Positions 8,812 through 16,572 of a stretch of 36,067 nucleotides of DNA are shown one piece after another. The notes under the pieces were generated by a model that was given only the letters and a program-made list of their open reading frames with translations, did not search any database and had not been told where the DNA came from. The DNA is from Oscillospiraceae bacterium. Its GTDB lineage: Bacteria; Bacillota_A; Clostridia; Oscillospirales; Oscillospiraceae. The stretch lies in the NCBI GenBank assembly GCA_017549325.1, contig JAFYVA010000028.1, positions 1 to 36,067 of the forward strand, written 5' to 3'. The position numbers and the translations under genes were made by a program. The stretch's first letter is position 1. Every line of letters starts with the position of its first letter.

Positions 8812-8857
8812 AAAAACCATACCCCATTGTTCTCCAGAACGGTGGGGTATGGTTTTT
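8812..8857 (+). terminator. Strong terminator of the transporter/catabolism operon
   Basis: Outer arms of 15 perfect bases (8812-8826 with 8843-8857) enclose an inner GTTC/GAAC stem. The hairpin has five T's on its 3' side and five A's on its 5' side, so it can also act on the opposite strand. Confidence 0.92.
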
Positions 8858-9046
8858 CACGCAAAAGGAGAAGCCGAATACTACTATTCCCCATTGAGTT
8901 TTTACCTTACAGGGTATACAATATCATCAAAATCTGCGATGCGATTTTTGCCCGTTTCCCCATGATTAAACAAAATCTTTTTTATGTTTAAATGTGGAAG
9001 GGCATGCCTTTCCACATTTTGATAGTTAGAGAACTTCCCTATAGAC
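8858..9046. other. Non-coding stretch at the left edge of the accessory island
   Basis: This stretch lies between the operon terminator and the terminator of recombinase 1. It has no reading frame of note. Its one outstanding structure is the near-perfect palindrome at 8990-9019. Because it separates host-like genes from the recombinase, it is where the left attachment site of the element would be expected. No target-site duplication could be identified by eye. Confidence 0.4.
8990..9019. repeat. 30-base near-perfect palindrome
   Basis: AAATGTGGAA (8990-8999) and TTCCACATTT (9010-9019) flank GGGCATGCCT, which is itself palindromic apart from one mismatched pair. It is not followed by a T-run, so it is a poor terminator. 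It is better explained as a protein-binding or recombination site. Confidence 0.7.
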
Positions 9047-9084
9047 AAAAAATCCCCCTATCGCCTCAACAGGCAACAGGGGGT
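9047..9084 (-). terminator. Terminator of recombinase 1
   Basis: Read leftward, CCCCCT and AGGGGG arms (9078-9083 and 9054-9059) plus an inner GCCT/AGGC stem are followed by ATTTTTTG. It starts only a few bases after the recombinase stop codon. Confidence 0.88.
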
Positions 9085-9087
9085 GTG

Positions 9088-10533
9088 TTATGCAATCTTC
9101 ATTTTAACCGAAACGCTTTCGTTGGAGACCGTGATACTACTTATTGTCTCAGTAAGGAACTGTTTCACATCAGGATCATCGCTCTTCATTAGGTGACGGG
9201 CAAACTTCTTAAACAGCTGCGTTTTCATATCTGGGGTGATGCCTGTATTAGTGGACATACTCTTAGCAATCTCACGGGTAAGAGACGCTTTTTCTGCTTC
9301 CAATTGGTTCAGACGCTTTACCAAAGTTTCAGAACAGCTTGTCTCGATGGCCTTTATGACGCTGCCAATAGCCCGCTCAACACCGCGTTTTTTGTCCTGC
9401 AATTTTTTAGTGGCATCGTTGTGTTTCATCTGGGTGGAGATGGCTCTATGATCGTCTCTATGCAGTAGGTCTTGATAGATTAGTCTGGCAACGAGCTTAT
9501 CAACATACTCTGTACGAATTTCCTTTGTGGGGCATCCGTTGTTCTTGTGGTTAGGGCAAGTATAGGTCGTGTACTTCTTCCCATGACTGGAGCGAGTAGT
9601 TCCAATCATAAAGCTACCGCACTCTGCACATTTCATGACCTTAAGGCCACTGAGCATGTAGTGGTGTCTTCTCTTTGATGCTGCTTTCCCATACGCTCGA
9701 GCAACTAAAGATTCCTGTACCCGCTGGAACTGTTCTCTCGTGATGATCTGCGGGCACCCATTATCGATTCTTACCTGCTTTTCTATAGGCTTTTTTTGAT
9801 GTGAGTTGCGTCTTGCCTTACTGTTCTTCTGCCTTGTCTGATTCCAGATGAAAGTGCCTGTATACTTCTCACGGGTTAATATGCTACTGAACGAATGCTT
9901 ATCAAACAGCTTTCCACTTTTCGTGGTATATCCTTCGCTATTCAACACCTGTGCCATACGATTGTAGGAATATTCCAGCTCGAACATGTTAAATATTTTA
10001 CGTACAACCTCAGCCTCTTCTTCATTGATGATAAGGTTCCCTGTTGAATCCAGATCGTACCCCAGTGCAGGCTGACCGCCGCAATGCCCGGCCTTGTATG
10101 CTTTGACCATCATACCTGCATGGGTTGCTTTGGCATTGTTACGGCTATAGGCTTCATTCATGAGGTTTGTTATTCCTTCCACAAGGAAACCCTCTGTTGT
10201 ATCATCGAAGGTCTGTGTCACACTGATAAGGCAAACATTGTGGTCAGTAAGGAAATTTTTGTAGCGACTGGCATCACTTGCATTACGGCAAAAACGACTC
10301 AAGTCGTATACCAAGACTATACTCCACTCCGGTTCTTTCTGTGCATCCGCCATCATTCTTTGAAAGTCCGGCCTTCTATCCGTAGTAGCAGAATATGCTT
10401 CATCGATATACTCCTCGACGAGTCCAATGTCGTTTCTAAGACAGTAAGTCATGATTGCAGTACGCTGGTATTCGATAGATGTTTCGTTCTGATTATCTGA
10501 CGAGTAGCGCATATACGCCACAGCTTTTTTCAT
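9088..10533 (-). CDS. Large serine recombinase (recombinase 1)
   Basis: This 481-aa site-specific recombinase has three parts. The N-terminal resolvase-type catalytic domain contains YMRYSSDNQ, with Ser11 the expected nucleophile, and DLSRFCRN with Arg80/Arg83. A central recombinase domain covers roughly residues 155-270. A zinc ribbon follows with Cys302, Cys305, Cys326 and Cys334. A coiled-coil-rich C-terminal segment then runs to the end (about 360-440). Such enzymes integrate and excise mobile elements between att sites without long homology. It is the last gene of a minus-strand series that starts at 13846 and lies at the left edge of the island. The start follows GAGGATTAA with moderate Shine-Dalgarno strength. 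Confidence 0.95.
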   Translation of the reverse strand: MKKAVAYMRYSSDNQNETSIEYQRTAIMTYCLRNDIGLVEEYIDEAYSATTDRRPDFQRMMADAQKEPEWSIVLVYDLSRFCRNASDASRYKNFLTDHNVCLISVTQTFDDTTEGFLVEGITNLMNEAYSRNNAKATHAGMMVKAYKAGHCGGQPALGYDLDSTGNLIINEEEAEVVRKIFNMFELEYSYNRMAQVLNSEGYTTKSGKLFDKHSFSSILTREKYTGTFIWNQTRQKNSKARRNSHQKKPIEKQVRIDNGCPQIITREQFQRVQESLVARAYGKAASKRRHHYMLSGLKVMKCAECGSFMIGTTRSSHGKKYTTYTCPNHKNNGCPTKEIRTEYVDKLVARLIYQDLLHRDDHRAISTQMKHNDATKKLQDKKRGVERAIGSVIKAIETSCSETLVKRLNQLEAEKASLTREIAKSMSTNTGITPDMKTQLFKKFARHLMKSDDPDVKQFLTETISSITVSNESVSVKMKIA

Positions 10534-10561
10534 TATTTAATCCTCCTCAATAGTAAAGGTT

Positions 10562-10596
10562 AAGCGGTGTGGCACCCGGAGAGAGCCACACCGCTT
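10562..10596 (-). terminator. Hairpin between the 48-aa gene and recombinase 1
   Basis: Twelve-base perfect arms (10562-10573 and 10585-10596) lie just after the stop of the 48-aa gene and 29 bases before recombinase 1. The leftward strand lacks a strong T-run (it reads AACCTTT), so it may attenuate recombinase expression or protect the upstream mRNA rather than stop transcription fully. Confidence 0.65.
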
Positions 10597-10601
10597 TTCG
10601 T

Positions 10602-10748
10602 TTACTCAGCTGCCACCTTCTTCAAAATAGCCGCTACAAGCGCGATATTACGCTTTTGAGGTGCAGTGCCGGAGCTCTGCTTCACGACTGCCTTGTAGTT
10701 CTGCGCCTTTAGGTCAGCCCTATTAATGGTACAGACAATGATCTTCAT
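10602..10748 (-). CDS. 48-aa basic small protein
   Basis: This frame is too short for usual cut-offs. It encodes MKIIVCTINRADLKAQNYKA and then a tail rich in Lys, Ala and Val ending VAAE. The ATG overlaps the stop of the 155-aa gene as ATGA, and GGTGACGG lies just upstream, so translational coupling is likely. A strong hairpin follows its stop. The overlap, the start signal and the amino-acid mix argue for a real gene. No family is recognised; a small accessory or regulatory protein of the element is possible. Confidence 0.65.
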   Translation of the reverse strand: MKIIVCTINRADLKAQNYKAVVKQSSGTAPQKRNIALVAAILKKVAAE

Positions 10749-11212
10749 TCGCCGTCACCTTCCTGCGCATCAGCAGTAAGTAGCATCGCAGATGCAGGGA
10801 TAGTGACAACAGCAATGACCACACCATCACGCTCGGTGAAATTGATATCGCTGAACGACATCGAGGTCTTGCCACCGCTGTAGTTTAGGTCGAAGGTGTT
10901 AACAATTAACTTAACAGCCTCAGCATGATAGGCGGTACGCTTATCCTTGCTGGTCAGCTCGATATTAGATGCACGGGGAAAGGGAAGGGTTTTGGCCAGC
11001 ATCAAAACGCGCTCCTGTTTTAAAGGAATTAGGCTTATATGACCGTCCAAGCCGAGTTCTTCAACCAAAGATTTGCTCAGCGTGATGCGCTTGCCATTGC
11101 CGTCGCTGTTGACAACGCTGACAGAATACTTGCCGGAACCACTGCCGGTTACCTGCTGGATATCAGCAGCCTTAGCTGCTTCGAATAGTTTGTTAAAATT
11201 TAAATTCATCAT
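10745..11212 (-). CDS. Accessory-element protein of unknown function (155 aa)
   Basis: No family is recognised. The protein is soluble, with a Gly/Ser-rich segment (VTGSGSGKYSVSVV) near residue 22 and a mostly beta-prone composition, ending in an acidic tail (ADAQEGDGE). Two ATGs in a row can start it; GGAGG sits well for the first. The 17 bases around its start and ribosome binding site (11208-11224) are identical to those of the DUF1643 gene (16550-16566). It lies between the DUF927 ATPase and the 48-aa gene, whose start overlaps its stop, so it is part of the same operon. Confidence 0.8.
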   Translation of the reverse strand: MMNLNFNKLFEAAKAADIQQVTGSGSGKYSVSVVNSDGNGKRITLSKSLVEELGLDGHISLIPLKQERVLMLAKTLPFPRASNIELTSKDKRTAYHAEAVKLIVNTFDLNYSGGKTSMSFSDINFTERDGVVIAVVTIPASAMLLTADAQEGDGE

Positions 11213-11297
11213 TGTTTTTCCTCCAAAAGTTAAAAGTAATATTCGGTTGCTAAGGGAAGCGTTTTGCAGTTTAACAGCTTCCCTTAGCTTAGTTTGT

Positions 11298-13484
11298 TTA
11301 ATTACGTTCTTTTACATCAGTGGGCAACACCCACGAAGTTGTACTTCCGACTACCACGCCAGCAGGATCGCTAAAATCGGCAGCTACCGCTGCAACTGGG
11401 CCTTTTTCGCTGTCCCGAACCTGGATGATCGTCATCGCGACTGCTTGGCCCTCTTCAATCTCTAGGTTAAGCACATTCATAAGTGTTTGAACTCTTATTG
11501 TGTTCTTGCAAATCTTAGTGCCCTTCCAAGAAGTCAGTGGCAGGTCAAGCGAACCCGTTGTCAAGCGTTGTTGACTCAGCAAAACCGCATGGTCATCTGT
11601 TATGACCGTGACGAAAATATGATCCTTTATGCCTAGCTTTTTTGCTAACAGTTCATTGATAACAAAAGCCTCGCCCTGTGCATACGGGACGGAGAAACCA
11701 CATGCCATCAGTGAGTCGGTCTCCTGTTCAGCATCACGAAGCTTCTGGTCGGCCTCTGACTGACTTGATAGAACTGTAGCTTCAAATACATCTCCCCGCA
11801 ATGCGAGCGACATTTCTCTGCTACTTGCTTCGTTGGGAAGAGTTTTTAACCTCTCCAAGAGATTAGGGACTTCTGGCAAAAGCAGGCACACGGCTTCTAT
11901 GGACATACCGTTAATTACATGCGAACGACAGTAATGGCGGCTACCAAAGTCAACTAGCCAGCCTTTATCCACCATGTGTCGGGCGATGTCCTTAAGCTCA
12001 TGGATACCACAAGCCTTCAGCATCGAAAGAAATCTACTTTTTCCAATCCAAACACAGGATACTGATCCTCTGTAGCCAAACGTCCCCCACACGTCCTTGC
12101 CTTGCGGATATGTGTCGCTACGTCTATTGGGCCAAGAGAACTTTGAACCGTTGGCAGCAATTTTCTCAATGAGTTCACGATATACACACGTAACCTCATC
12201 CTGTTCTGGACGGTTTCCCACTATTTGCCGCGCAATACACGCCTTCATTGCTTCAATGTCTATGTTAAGGTCTAAAGCTTCACGTATCACGTGGGCTGCA
12301 AGGAGTATCATAGCAAAAATTTTAAGAACACGGCCCTCTATCACACTCATATGTTCGACACAAGCAGCAAGGTCTTCTCTGACCAATTGATACAGGAGCT
12401 TTAACCCAGTTTTATGGGAGAGAATCCATGTGATTAGCACTGGGGCTGCTGTGCCATAACACCTGCACAATTTTTCCGTTAGACGCTCGGCATGTGCAGC
12501 ATCGTCTGTCCACGTTTCCCTCAACTCAACAATGCGAGCACGCAGACCACTACTTTCTTCAGCAGCCTCAATAAGGGAGTGCTCACCAGTAAAGATGACC
12601 GCACCGGAAAAATTGACTGGCTTTCTTAAAGCACCAGACTGATTACATCGCCGTTTGCCACGCCCCTTTGGGAGGTGATAAATCGCTCTTTCGAAATCCC
12701 ATCCCGTCTGTGCAGAGGTTTCATCTACGAAGGTGGGAACCCCCGTATTGCGAGCCAGCATCTCAAAAAATGCGTTTTCAGTAGTGTTGAGATCGTCGAT
12801 GATGCCAACACTTTCCAATGGATACCCCCAAATGGAAGCTCCTACGCGCATCGCAGAGCTCTTGCCTGTGGTAGATGGGCCAATGAGAGCAATTATCGGC
12901 AGGTCTGTAATCACCGCATCCTTACGAAGCAGGTGTGCGATAGGGGCAACCGCCCCTATCGCTAGAGCCAGCTCCATAGCTGGATGACCTATAACCTCAT
13001 TTTCGATGATGCGCCGCCACTTAAAAAGTGTTCCCCTTGGTGTCAAAACCTCTGGAAGTGAGTAGTGAGATTTCGCCTTTTTAGGATCAATAGCTCCTAT
13101 CGGCTCGTCAAGGAGGAACACTTCCGTGCCATCGCATTCAGCGAAGCCTAGGTGGTCATGGTAATAGACCAACGGCGCATTTTGCTCACTCTCGAACAAT
13201 ATCTGCTGCACGATGGGGATGTCATCGTCCCCATCCAGCAAAGATAACCCTAACTTATAAAGCCGAGACATGATGCTCCTCTTTTGTATATCCTCGCGAG
13301 GCACCTTGGCAGTATTGAGACCACCACGATCGGAATCCACGAAGAGTACGATCTCATGGGCACCTGTAAGGAGATTCACCTCTACACGGGCGATACCAAA
13401 GGCATCACAGAGGCGGCTCCATTGGCTGCTCTCCTCGTCCTGAATCTCGAGTGCGCGGCCATTGATACGCCAATCGAGCATCAT
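11298..13484 (-). CDS. DUF927-type P-loop ATPase/helicase-like protein
   Basis: This 728-aa protein has a DUF927-like core: Walker A GPSTTGKS at 202-209, Walker B TFVDETS at 251-257, and an arginine-rich sensor segment GLRARIVEL near residue 325. Residues 90-200 include YYHDHLGF and RRIIENEVIGHPAM, typical of the family. DUF927 proteins occur in phages and integrative elements and resemble superfamily 3-type DNA helicases, often next to primase functions. The C-terminal 250 residues are not recognised. Its start overlaps the stop of the 121-aa gene, and it is the largest gene of the operon. A role in replicating or processing the excised element is inference. Confidence 0.85.
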   Translation of the reverse strand: MMLDWRINGRALEIQDEESSQWSRLCDAFGIARVEVNLLTGAHEIVLFVDSDRGGLNTAKVPREDIQKRSIMSRLYKLGLSLLDGDDDIPIVQQILFESEQNAPLVYYHDHLGFAECDGTEVFLLDEPIGAIDPKKAKSHYSLPEVLTPRGTLFKWRRIIENEVIGHPAMELALAIGAVAPIAHLLRKDAVITDLPIIALIGPSTTGKSSAMRVGASIWGYPLESVGIIDDLNTTENAFFEMLARNTGVPTFVDETSAQTGWDFERAIYHLPKGRGKRRCNQSGALRKPVNFSGAVIFTGEHSLIEAAEESSGLRARIVELRETWTDDAAHAERLTEKLCRCYGTAAPVLITWILSHKTGLKLLYQLVREDLAACVEHMSVIEGRVLKIFAMILLAAHVIREALDLNIDIEAMKACIARQIVGNRPEQDEVTCVYRELIEKIAANGSKFSWPNRRSDTYPQGKDVWGTFGYRGSVSCVWIGKSRFLSMLKACGIHELKDIARHMVDKGWLVDFGSRHYCRSHVINGMSIEAVCLLLPEVPNLLERLKTLPNEASSREMSLALRGDVFEATVLSSQSEADQKLRDAEQETDSLMACGFSVPYAQGEAFVINELLAKKLGIKDHIFVTVITDDHAVLLSQQRLTTGSLDLPLTSWKGTKICKNTIRVQTLMNVLNLEIEEGQAVAMTIIQVRDSEKGPVAAVAADFSDPAGVVVGSTTSWVLPTDVKERN

Positions 13485-13846
13485 GCATCAAGAATCTCGC
13501 GGTGCTCTATCGTTAGAAACGGGCCGCGGATGCTTTTCTTAAGAGTGAGCTTTTCCCTAGTACCGACGAAAGTTTCCATCGCCGCTAAAGAAAAGCCATG
13601 CTTTTCGAGATGGTGGAAGAATTTCTTGGTACGAGGAATACTGTCATCGTTATAGAACAGTTCTGTGAAAGGATACACAGAGCCATTAGGAGCTGTCAGC
13701 TCATAATGGATTTCGATGGCCTGCTCGCTGACATAGTCGGCGGCATAGGCAACAGAGATCACCACGGAGTCGTACACACCGGGGCGAAGACGAGCCTTCT
13801 CAGCTGCAGAAGCGATTTTACCAGAAATGGAGAAATTATTTACCAT
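13481..13846 (-). CDS. Unknown 121-aa element protein, possibly replication/recombination accessory
   Basis: This small soluble protein has a beta-rich middle part (DSVVISVAYA, AIEIHYELTAPNGSVY) followed by a helical PRTKKFFHHLEKHGFSL segment. That layout is reminiscent of phage single-strand-binding-like accessory proteins, but I could not place it in a family with confidence. It is the first gene of the DUF927 operon and overlaps that gene by four bases (ATGA). GAAAGAAG precedes the start. The gene follows a long leader with an rRNA-leader-like motif. Confidence 0.78.
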   Translation of the reverse strand: MVNNFSISGKIASAAEKARLRPGVYDSVVISVAYAADYVSEQAIEIHYELTAPNGSVYPFTELFYNDDSIPRTKKFFHHLEKHGFSLAAMETFVGTREKLTLKKSIRGPFLTIEHREILDA

Positions 13847-14003
13847 ACTTATTCTTCTTTCTACCGCATTACCACACCTTGGGCGGATTTCTTTGTTTAG
13901 TTTTCAAGGTGCAGCCCAGCATACTGGCTGGGGCAGCTACAAGGTTAAGCCGATGGCCACGCTGGCTGCGCGGGACGGCTGTGAACTCGACGTCGATAGT
14001 TTC
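13847..14003 (-). promoter_or_regulatory. Long leader of the DUF927 operon with an rrn-like motif
   Basis: Between the -10 box and the first gene lie about 155 untranslated bases. They contain ACCTTGAAAACTAAACAA (13893-13910 read leftward), 16 of 18 bases identical to the motif in the ribosomal-RNA-type leader at 35986-36003. Just upstream is a hairpin-forming stretch with CCAGC/GCTGG arms. The leader may act in antitermination or mRNA processing; this is inference from the resemblance. Confidence 0.55.
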
Positions 14004-14012
14004 ATTATAGCA
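14004..14012 (-). promoter_or_regulatory. Extended -10 promoter of the DUF927 operon
   Basis: Read leftward the bases are TGCTATAAT, a perfect -10 box with the TG extension that compensates for a weak -35. No good TTGACA lies 17 bases upstream. It is the only convincing promoter between recombinase 2 and the 121-aa gene. Confidence 0.6.
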
Positions 14013-14370
14013 GATTGCGGATTTTGAACATTTTCCGAAATATGGTTTACATAATTTTTTGCTATTTTTATGATTTTCAGAGAAATTTTTCTGTCTGCTC
14101 CGGTTGATTGAGTCGTCGAAAGGAACTCTCACCTCTTTTGCCCAGCATCGACTACCTATTCCATTTTTAGTAATATTTGTTTGAATTTTCTTCTATTTTA
14201 AGCCTTTGTCTCTGTTTTCCTATATTTTTTGTGCATAAAATTTTGCACCAGTTTTTTGTGCATTCCTACAAAAAATGTCAAAAATGTTCTGCTTTTCGCA
14301 AAAACGAAGAAAACCTTGTCAAGTCTTTTTTTGAAATTTTCAAAAAAATTTTTAAGCCACACTATTGAAA
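14013..14370. other. A/T-rich non-coding region with short repeats
   Basis: This stretch separates the two gene blocks of the island and is much richer in A/T than its surroundings. TTTTTTGTGCAT occurs twice (14225-14236 and 14252-14263). GTGCA/TGCAC form a dyad (14231-14235 and 14244-14248). TTGAAATTTTCAA at 14331-14343 is a palindrome apart from its centre. Easily melted, repeat-containing DNA beside a helicase-like gene could be an origin or a regulator-binding region. Short reading frames here are of low complexity and are not credible genes. Confidence 0.45.
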
Positions 14371-14400
14371 AAAAGAACGCCTCATGCGGGGCGTTCTTTT
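14371..14400 (-). terminator. Terminator overlapping the 3' end of recombinase 2
   Basis: Eleven-base arms (14390-14400 and 14371-14381) with an 8-base loop are followed leftward by more T's. The upstream arm encodes the last residues of the recombinase (QKERP), and the stop codon lies in the loop. Confidence 0.88.
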
Positions 14401-15941
14401 TGCTGATATAACACTTGTCTGCGGACTGGAATAATGGTATCTAAGGCGGGGCAAGTCCCCAAACCTGTTCGTATGGTAATAGTTACAACATACCGTCCAA
14501 CCTCAATACCAGCGATGAAGTATTGGATGAACTCCTTGAAGTCAGGAGACATCGGTGCCTTCCTAAGCTCAGCATATTGCGCCAATATGACCTGTTGATC
14601 GATGGTAAGTGGTTGACCCACCAAGCACTCCTGCCGCAGTACTTCCTCGATGGACGCTTTTTTCTCTTCCAGTTCTGCCAAACGATTGATTAGCACATCT
14701 GAGAGTAGTCCTGCCCCGACTGCATCCGCTATATTTTGCAGTGCCGTCTCTACTTCTGCCAGTTCTTTTTGGAGGGTTTCCTTTTTCTGTTCCTCTGCTG
14801 TTGCATTGCTTGACAGTTCTCGGTTGATGTTTCTTATAATCTTCCTCATAGCTGTTGCGTTGAAGACATGCTCCTCCAATAGAGCGATGGTGTGTTCCTC
14901 TAAGCAGATACGGTTGACTTCTTTGTTAGTACATGCGTGGCGCTTGGACGGGCACCGATAGGTAGAGTAAAAGAGTTTGCTTCTGCCAGAGTAGCGGGTG
15001 TTTCCTACCATTGCACGTCCACATTCCTTACATCGTACTTTCCCAGATAGCAGATAGTTTGTCTTAGCGTTCTTTCTGCCTCCCGTGTGTTTATTATTCT
15101 TGATTCTTTCCTGTACTTTGTTATAGGTATCTGTATCTACAATTTGAGGACAACCACCTTCAATGGTTATCGTCTCTTCTGCGGCTTTATGCTTGTGGGT
15201 ATTACGATGTCCACTGTTATCTTTGGCTGCACTGCGATTGAACACATAGTTTCCTTGATACTTGGGATTCGTAAGTATGCTGTAGAGGCTATTCTTTTGG
15301 AAGTCCTTTCCCATCTTTGTTTTGCGCCCCTCGTCATAGAGTGTAGCCAGTATGAGTGAATACCCCTCACCGCGACTGTACATTTCGTAAATCAACCGCA
15401 CCGTTTCCGCTTCACGCTCATTTATGACGAGCTTTCGAGTAACAGGGTCAACATCATATCCCAAGGGTGGCTTGCCGCCGGTATGCTTTCCTTGCAAAGC
15501 AGTCTCACGCATCCCCTTCATAACCTCTCTGGCGAGATTCTGGCTATAGTATTCGCTCATTCCTTCCAGTACCGACTCCATCATGATGCTCTCGGGACTA
15601 TCATCCAGATTTTCAAGCACACTGAAAACGGTTACGCCGTTCTTCTTCAGTTCTCTTTTATATACTGCCGAGTCATAACGGTTGCGGGCAAAGCGGTCAA
15701 GCTTATGTACCAACAGGATGTTGAAATTATGCTCTTTGCTGTCGGCAATCATTTGCTGGAATGCAGGGCGGCGATCTGTGGTTGCACTCTTTGCTTCATC
15801 GACATAGGTATTGACGATGACGAAGTTCCGTTGCTGACAGTAGGCCTTCATGGCGCGGAGTTGGGCATCAATGCTTTCAGTACGTTGGTTATCTGAACTA
15901 AAGCGAGCATACAGGGCAACTTTGTTAGCTGTGCGGATCAT
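14382..15941 (-). CDS. Large serine recombinase (recombinase 2)
   Basis: The real start is ATG at 15941, preceded by GAGGAGAAAAGTCT, giving 519 aa; an upstream in-frame ATG at 16043 would run into the DUF1643 gene and lacks support. The catalytic domain has YARFSSDNQ (Ser15) and LDRFARN (Arg83/Arg86). A recombinase domain lies near 155-285, a zinc ribbon with Cys304, Cys307, Cys330 and Cys337 follows, and then a coiled coil (about 370-440). It shares SATTDRRPxFQxMIAD-like segments with recombinase 1 but is clearly a separate, diverged enzyme. It ends the first gene block of the island. Confidence 0.95.
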   Translation of the reverse strand: MIRTANKVALYARFSSDNQRTESIDAQLRAMKAYCQQRNFVIVNTYVDEAKSATTDRRPAFQQMIADSKEHNFNILLVHKLDRFARNRYDSAVYKRELKKNGVTVFSVLENLDDSPESIMMESVLEGMSEYYSQNLAREVMKGMRETALQGKHTGGKPPLGYDVDPVTRKLVINEREAETVRLIYEMYSRGEGYSLILATLYDEGRKTKMGKDFQKNSLYSILTNPKYQGNYVFNRSAAKDNSGHRNTHKHKAAEETITIEGGCPQIVDTDTYNKVQERIKNNKHTGGRKNAKTNYLLSGKVRCKECGRAMVGNTRYSGRSKLFYSTYRCPSKRHACTNKEVNRICLEEHTIALLEEHVFNATAMRKIIRNINRELSSNATAEEQKKETLQKELAEVETALQNIADAVGAGLLSDVLINRLAELEEKKASIEEVLRQECLVGQPLTIDQQVILAQYAELRKAPMSPDFKEFIQYFIAGIEVGRYVVTITIRTGLGTCPALDTIIPVRRQVLYQQKERPA

Positions 15942-15968
15942 AGACTTTTCTCCTCTACAGTTTTGTGT

Positions 15969-15995
15969 GATCCTGCCTGTTAGGCAGGCAGGATC
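15969..15995 (-). terminator. Hairpin between DUF1643 and recombinase 2
   Basis: Eleven-base perfect arms (15969-15979 and 15985-15995) lie directly after the DUF1643 stop codon. No long T-run follows leftward (CACACAAAAC), so it may only partly reduce recombinase transcription. The hairpin between the 48-aa gene and recombinase 1 is placed the same way. Confidence 0.6.
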
Positions 15996-15996
15996 G

Positions 15997-16554
15997 TTAG
16001 GATTCGGTAGTCGGAGCAGGGGCAAAGAAAGCTGTGGCATCAAAGGGTTCCAAAATCCACTGGGTGCGCAGTGCAGGTGTCAGCGGATGGAGGCCTGTCC
16101 TAGTTCCGTCAGACAGGACATAGAGCTTGTCCTTATGCTTTTCCAACAGCCTAATCACATGAGCCGCCCGGTCTGCGATTCTCTGATTGGTATCTGCAGA
16201 CTTGCCCCACGCTAAGATGATTGCCTCGCATTCCTCGGCAGTCTTTTGGATACAGATATCGTTATCGGGCGTGTTGAGGTCTTCATCGGAGTTCCAACGG
16301 AAGTTCAGCTTTTTCGTCAGCAGCGAGAACAGATTGAGTACCGCAACGCCGCCGTAGGTCTCCAGTCTTACTACATTATTGGCAGTCCGATCCGTAGTGG
16401 GATCGGTCATCAGATTGTCACTCAAGCAGGGGTTCAGCATGAGCACAGCCACCATGGGCTTATCCTTTGACCAGACCCGCTTCCAGATGTAGCGGTGGGT
16501 ATGGTCGTCATTAAAGACGGACTCGCACTTGATAATATCCTTTTCCGTAATCAT
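15997..16554 (-). CDS. DUF1643 family protein
   Basis: This 185-aa protein matches the DUF1643 pattern: HRYIWKRVW near the start, then VAVLMLNPCLSDNLMTDPTTDRTANNV cut in the usual order, GGVAVLNLFSL, and AIILAWGK. The biochemical role of the family is unknown; members are common on phages and integrative elements. Its start and ribosome binding site are identical over 17 bases to those of the 155-aa gene at 11212. It lies between a 117-aa unknown and recombinase 2. Confidence 0.88.
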   Translation of the reverse strand: MITEKDIIKCESVFNDDHTHRYIWKRVWSKDKPMVAVLMLNPCLSDNLMTDPTTDRTANNVVRLETYGGVAVLNLFSLLTKKLNFRWNSDEDLNTPDNDICIQKTAEECEAIILAWGKSADTNQRIADRAAHVIRLLEKHKDKLYVLSDGTRTGLHPLTPALRTQWILEPFDATAFFAPAPTTES

Positions 16555-16572
16555 TGTTTTTCCTCCTATGTT

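Noticed and set aside
15942..16043. Longer start of recombinase 2
   Set aside because: The extra 34 residues would overlap the end of the DUF1643 gene and a hairpin. The ATG at 15941 has GAGGAG at good spacing and begins the family domain.
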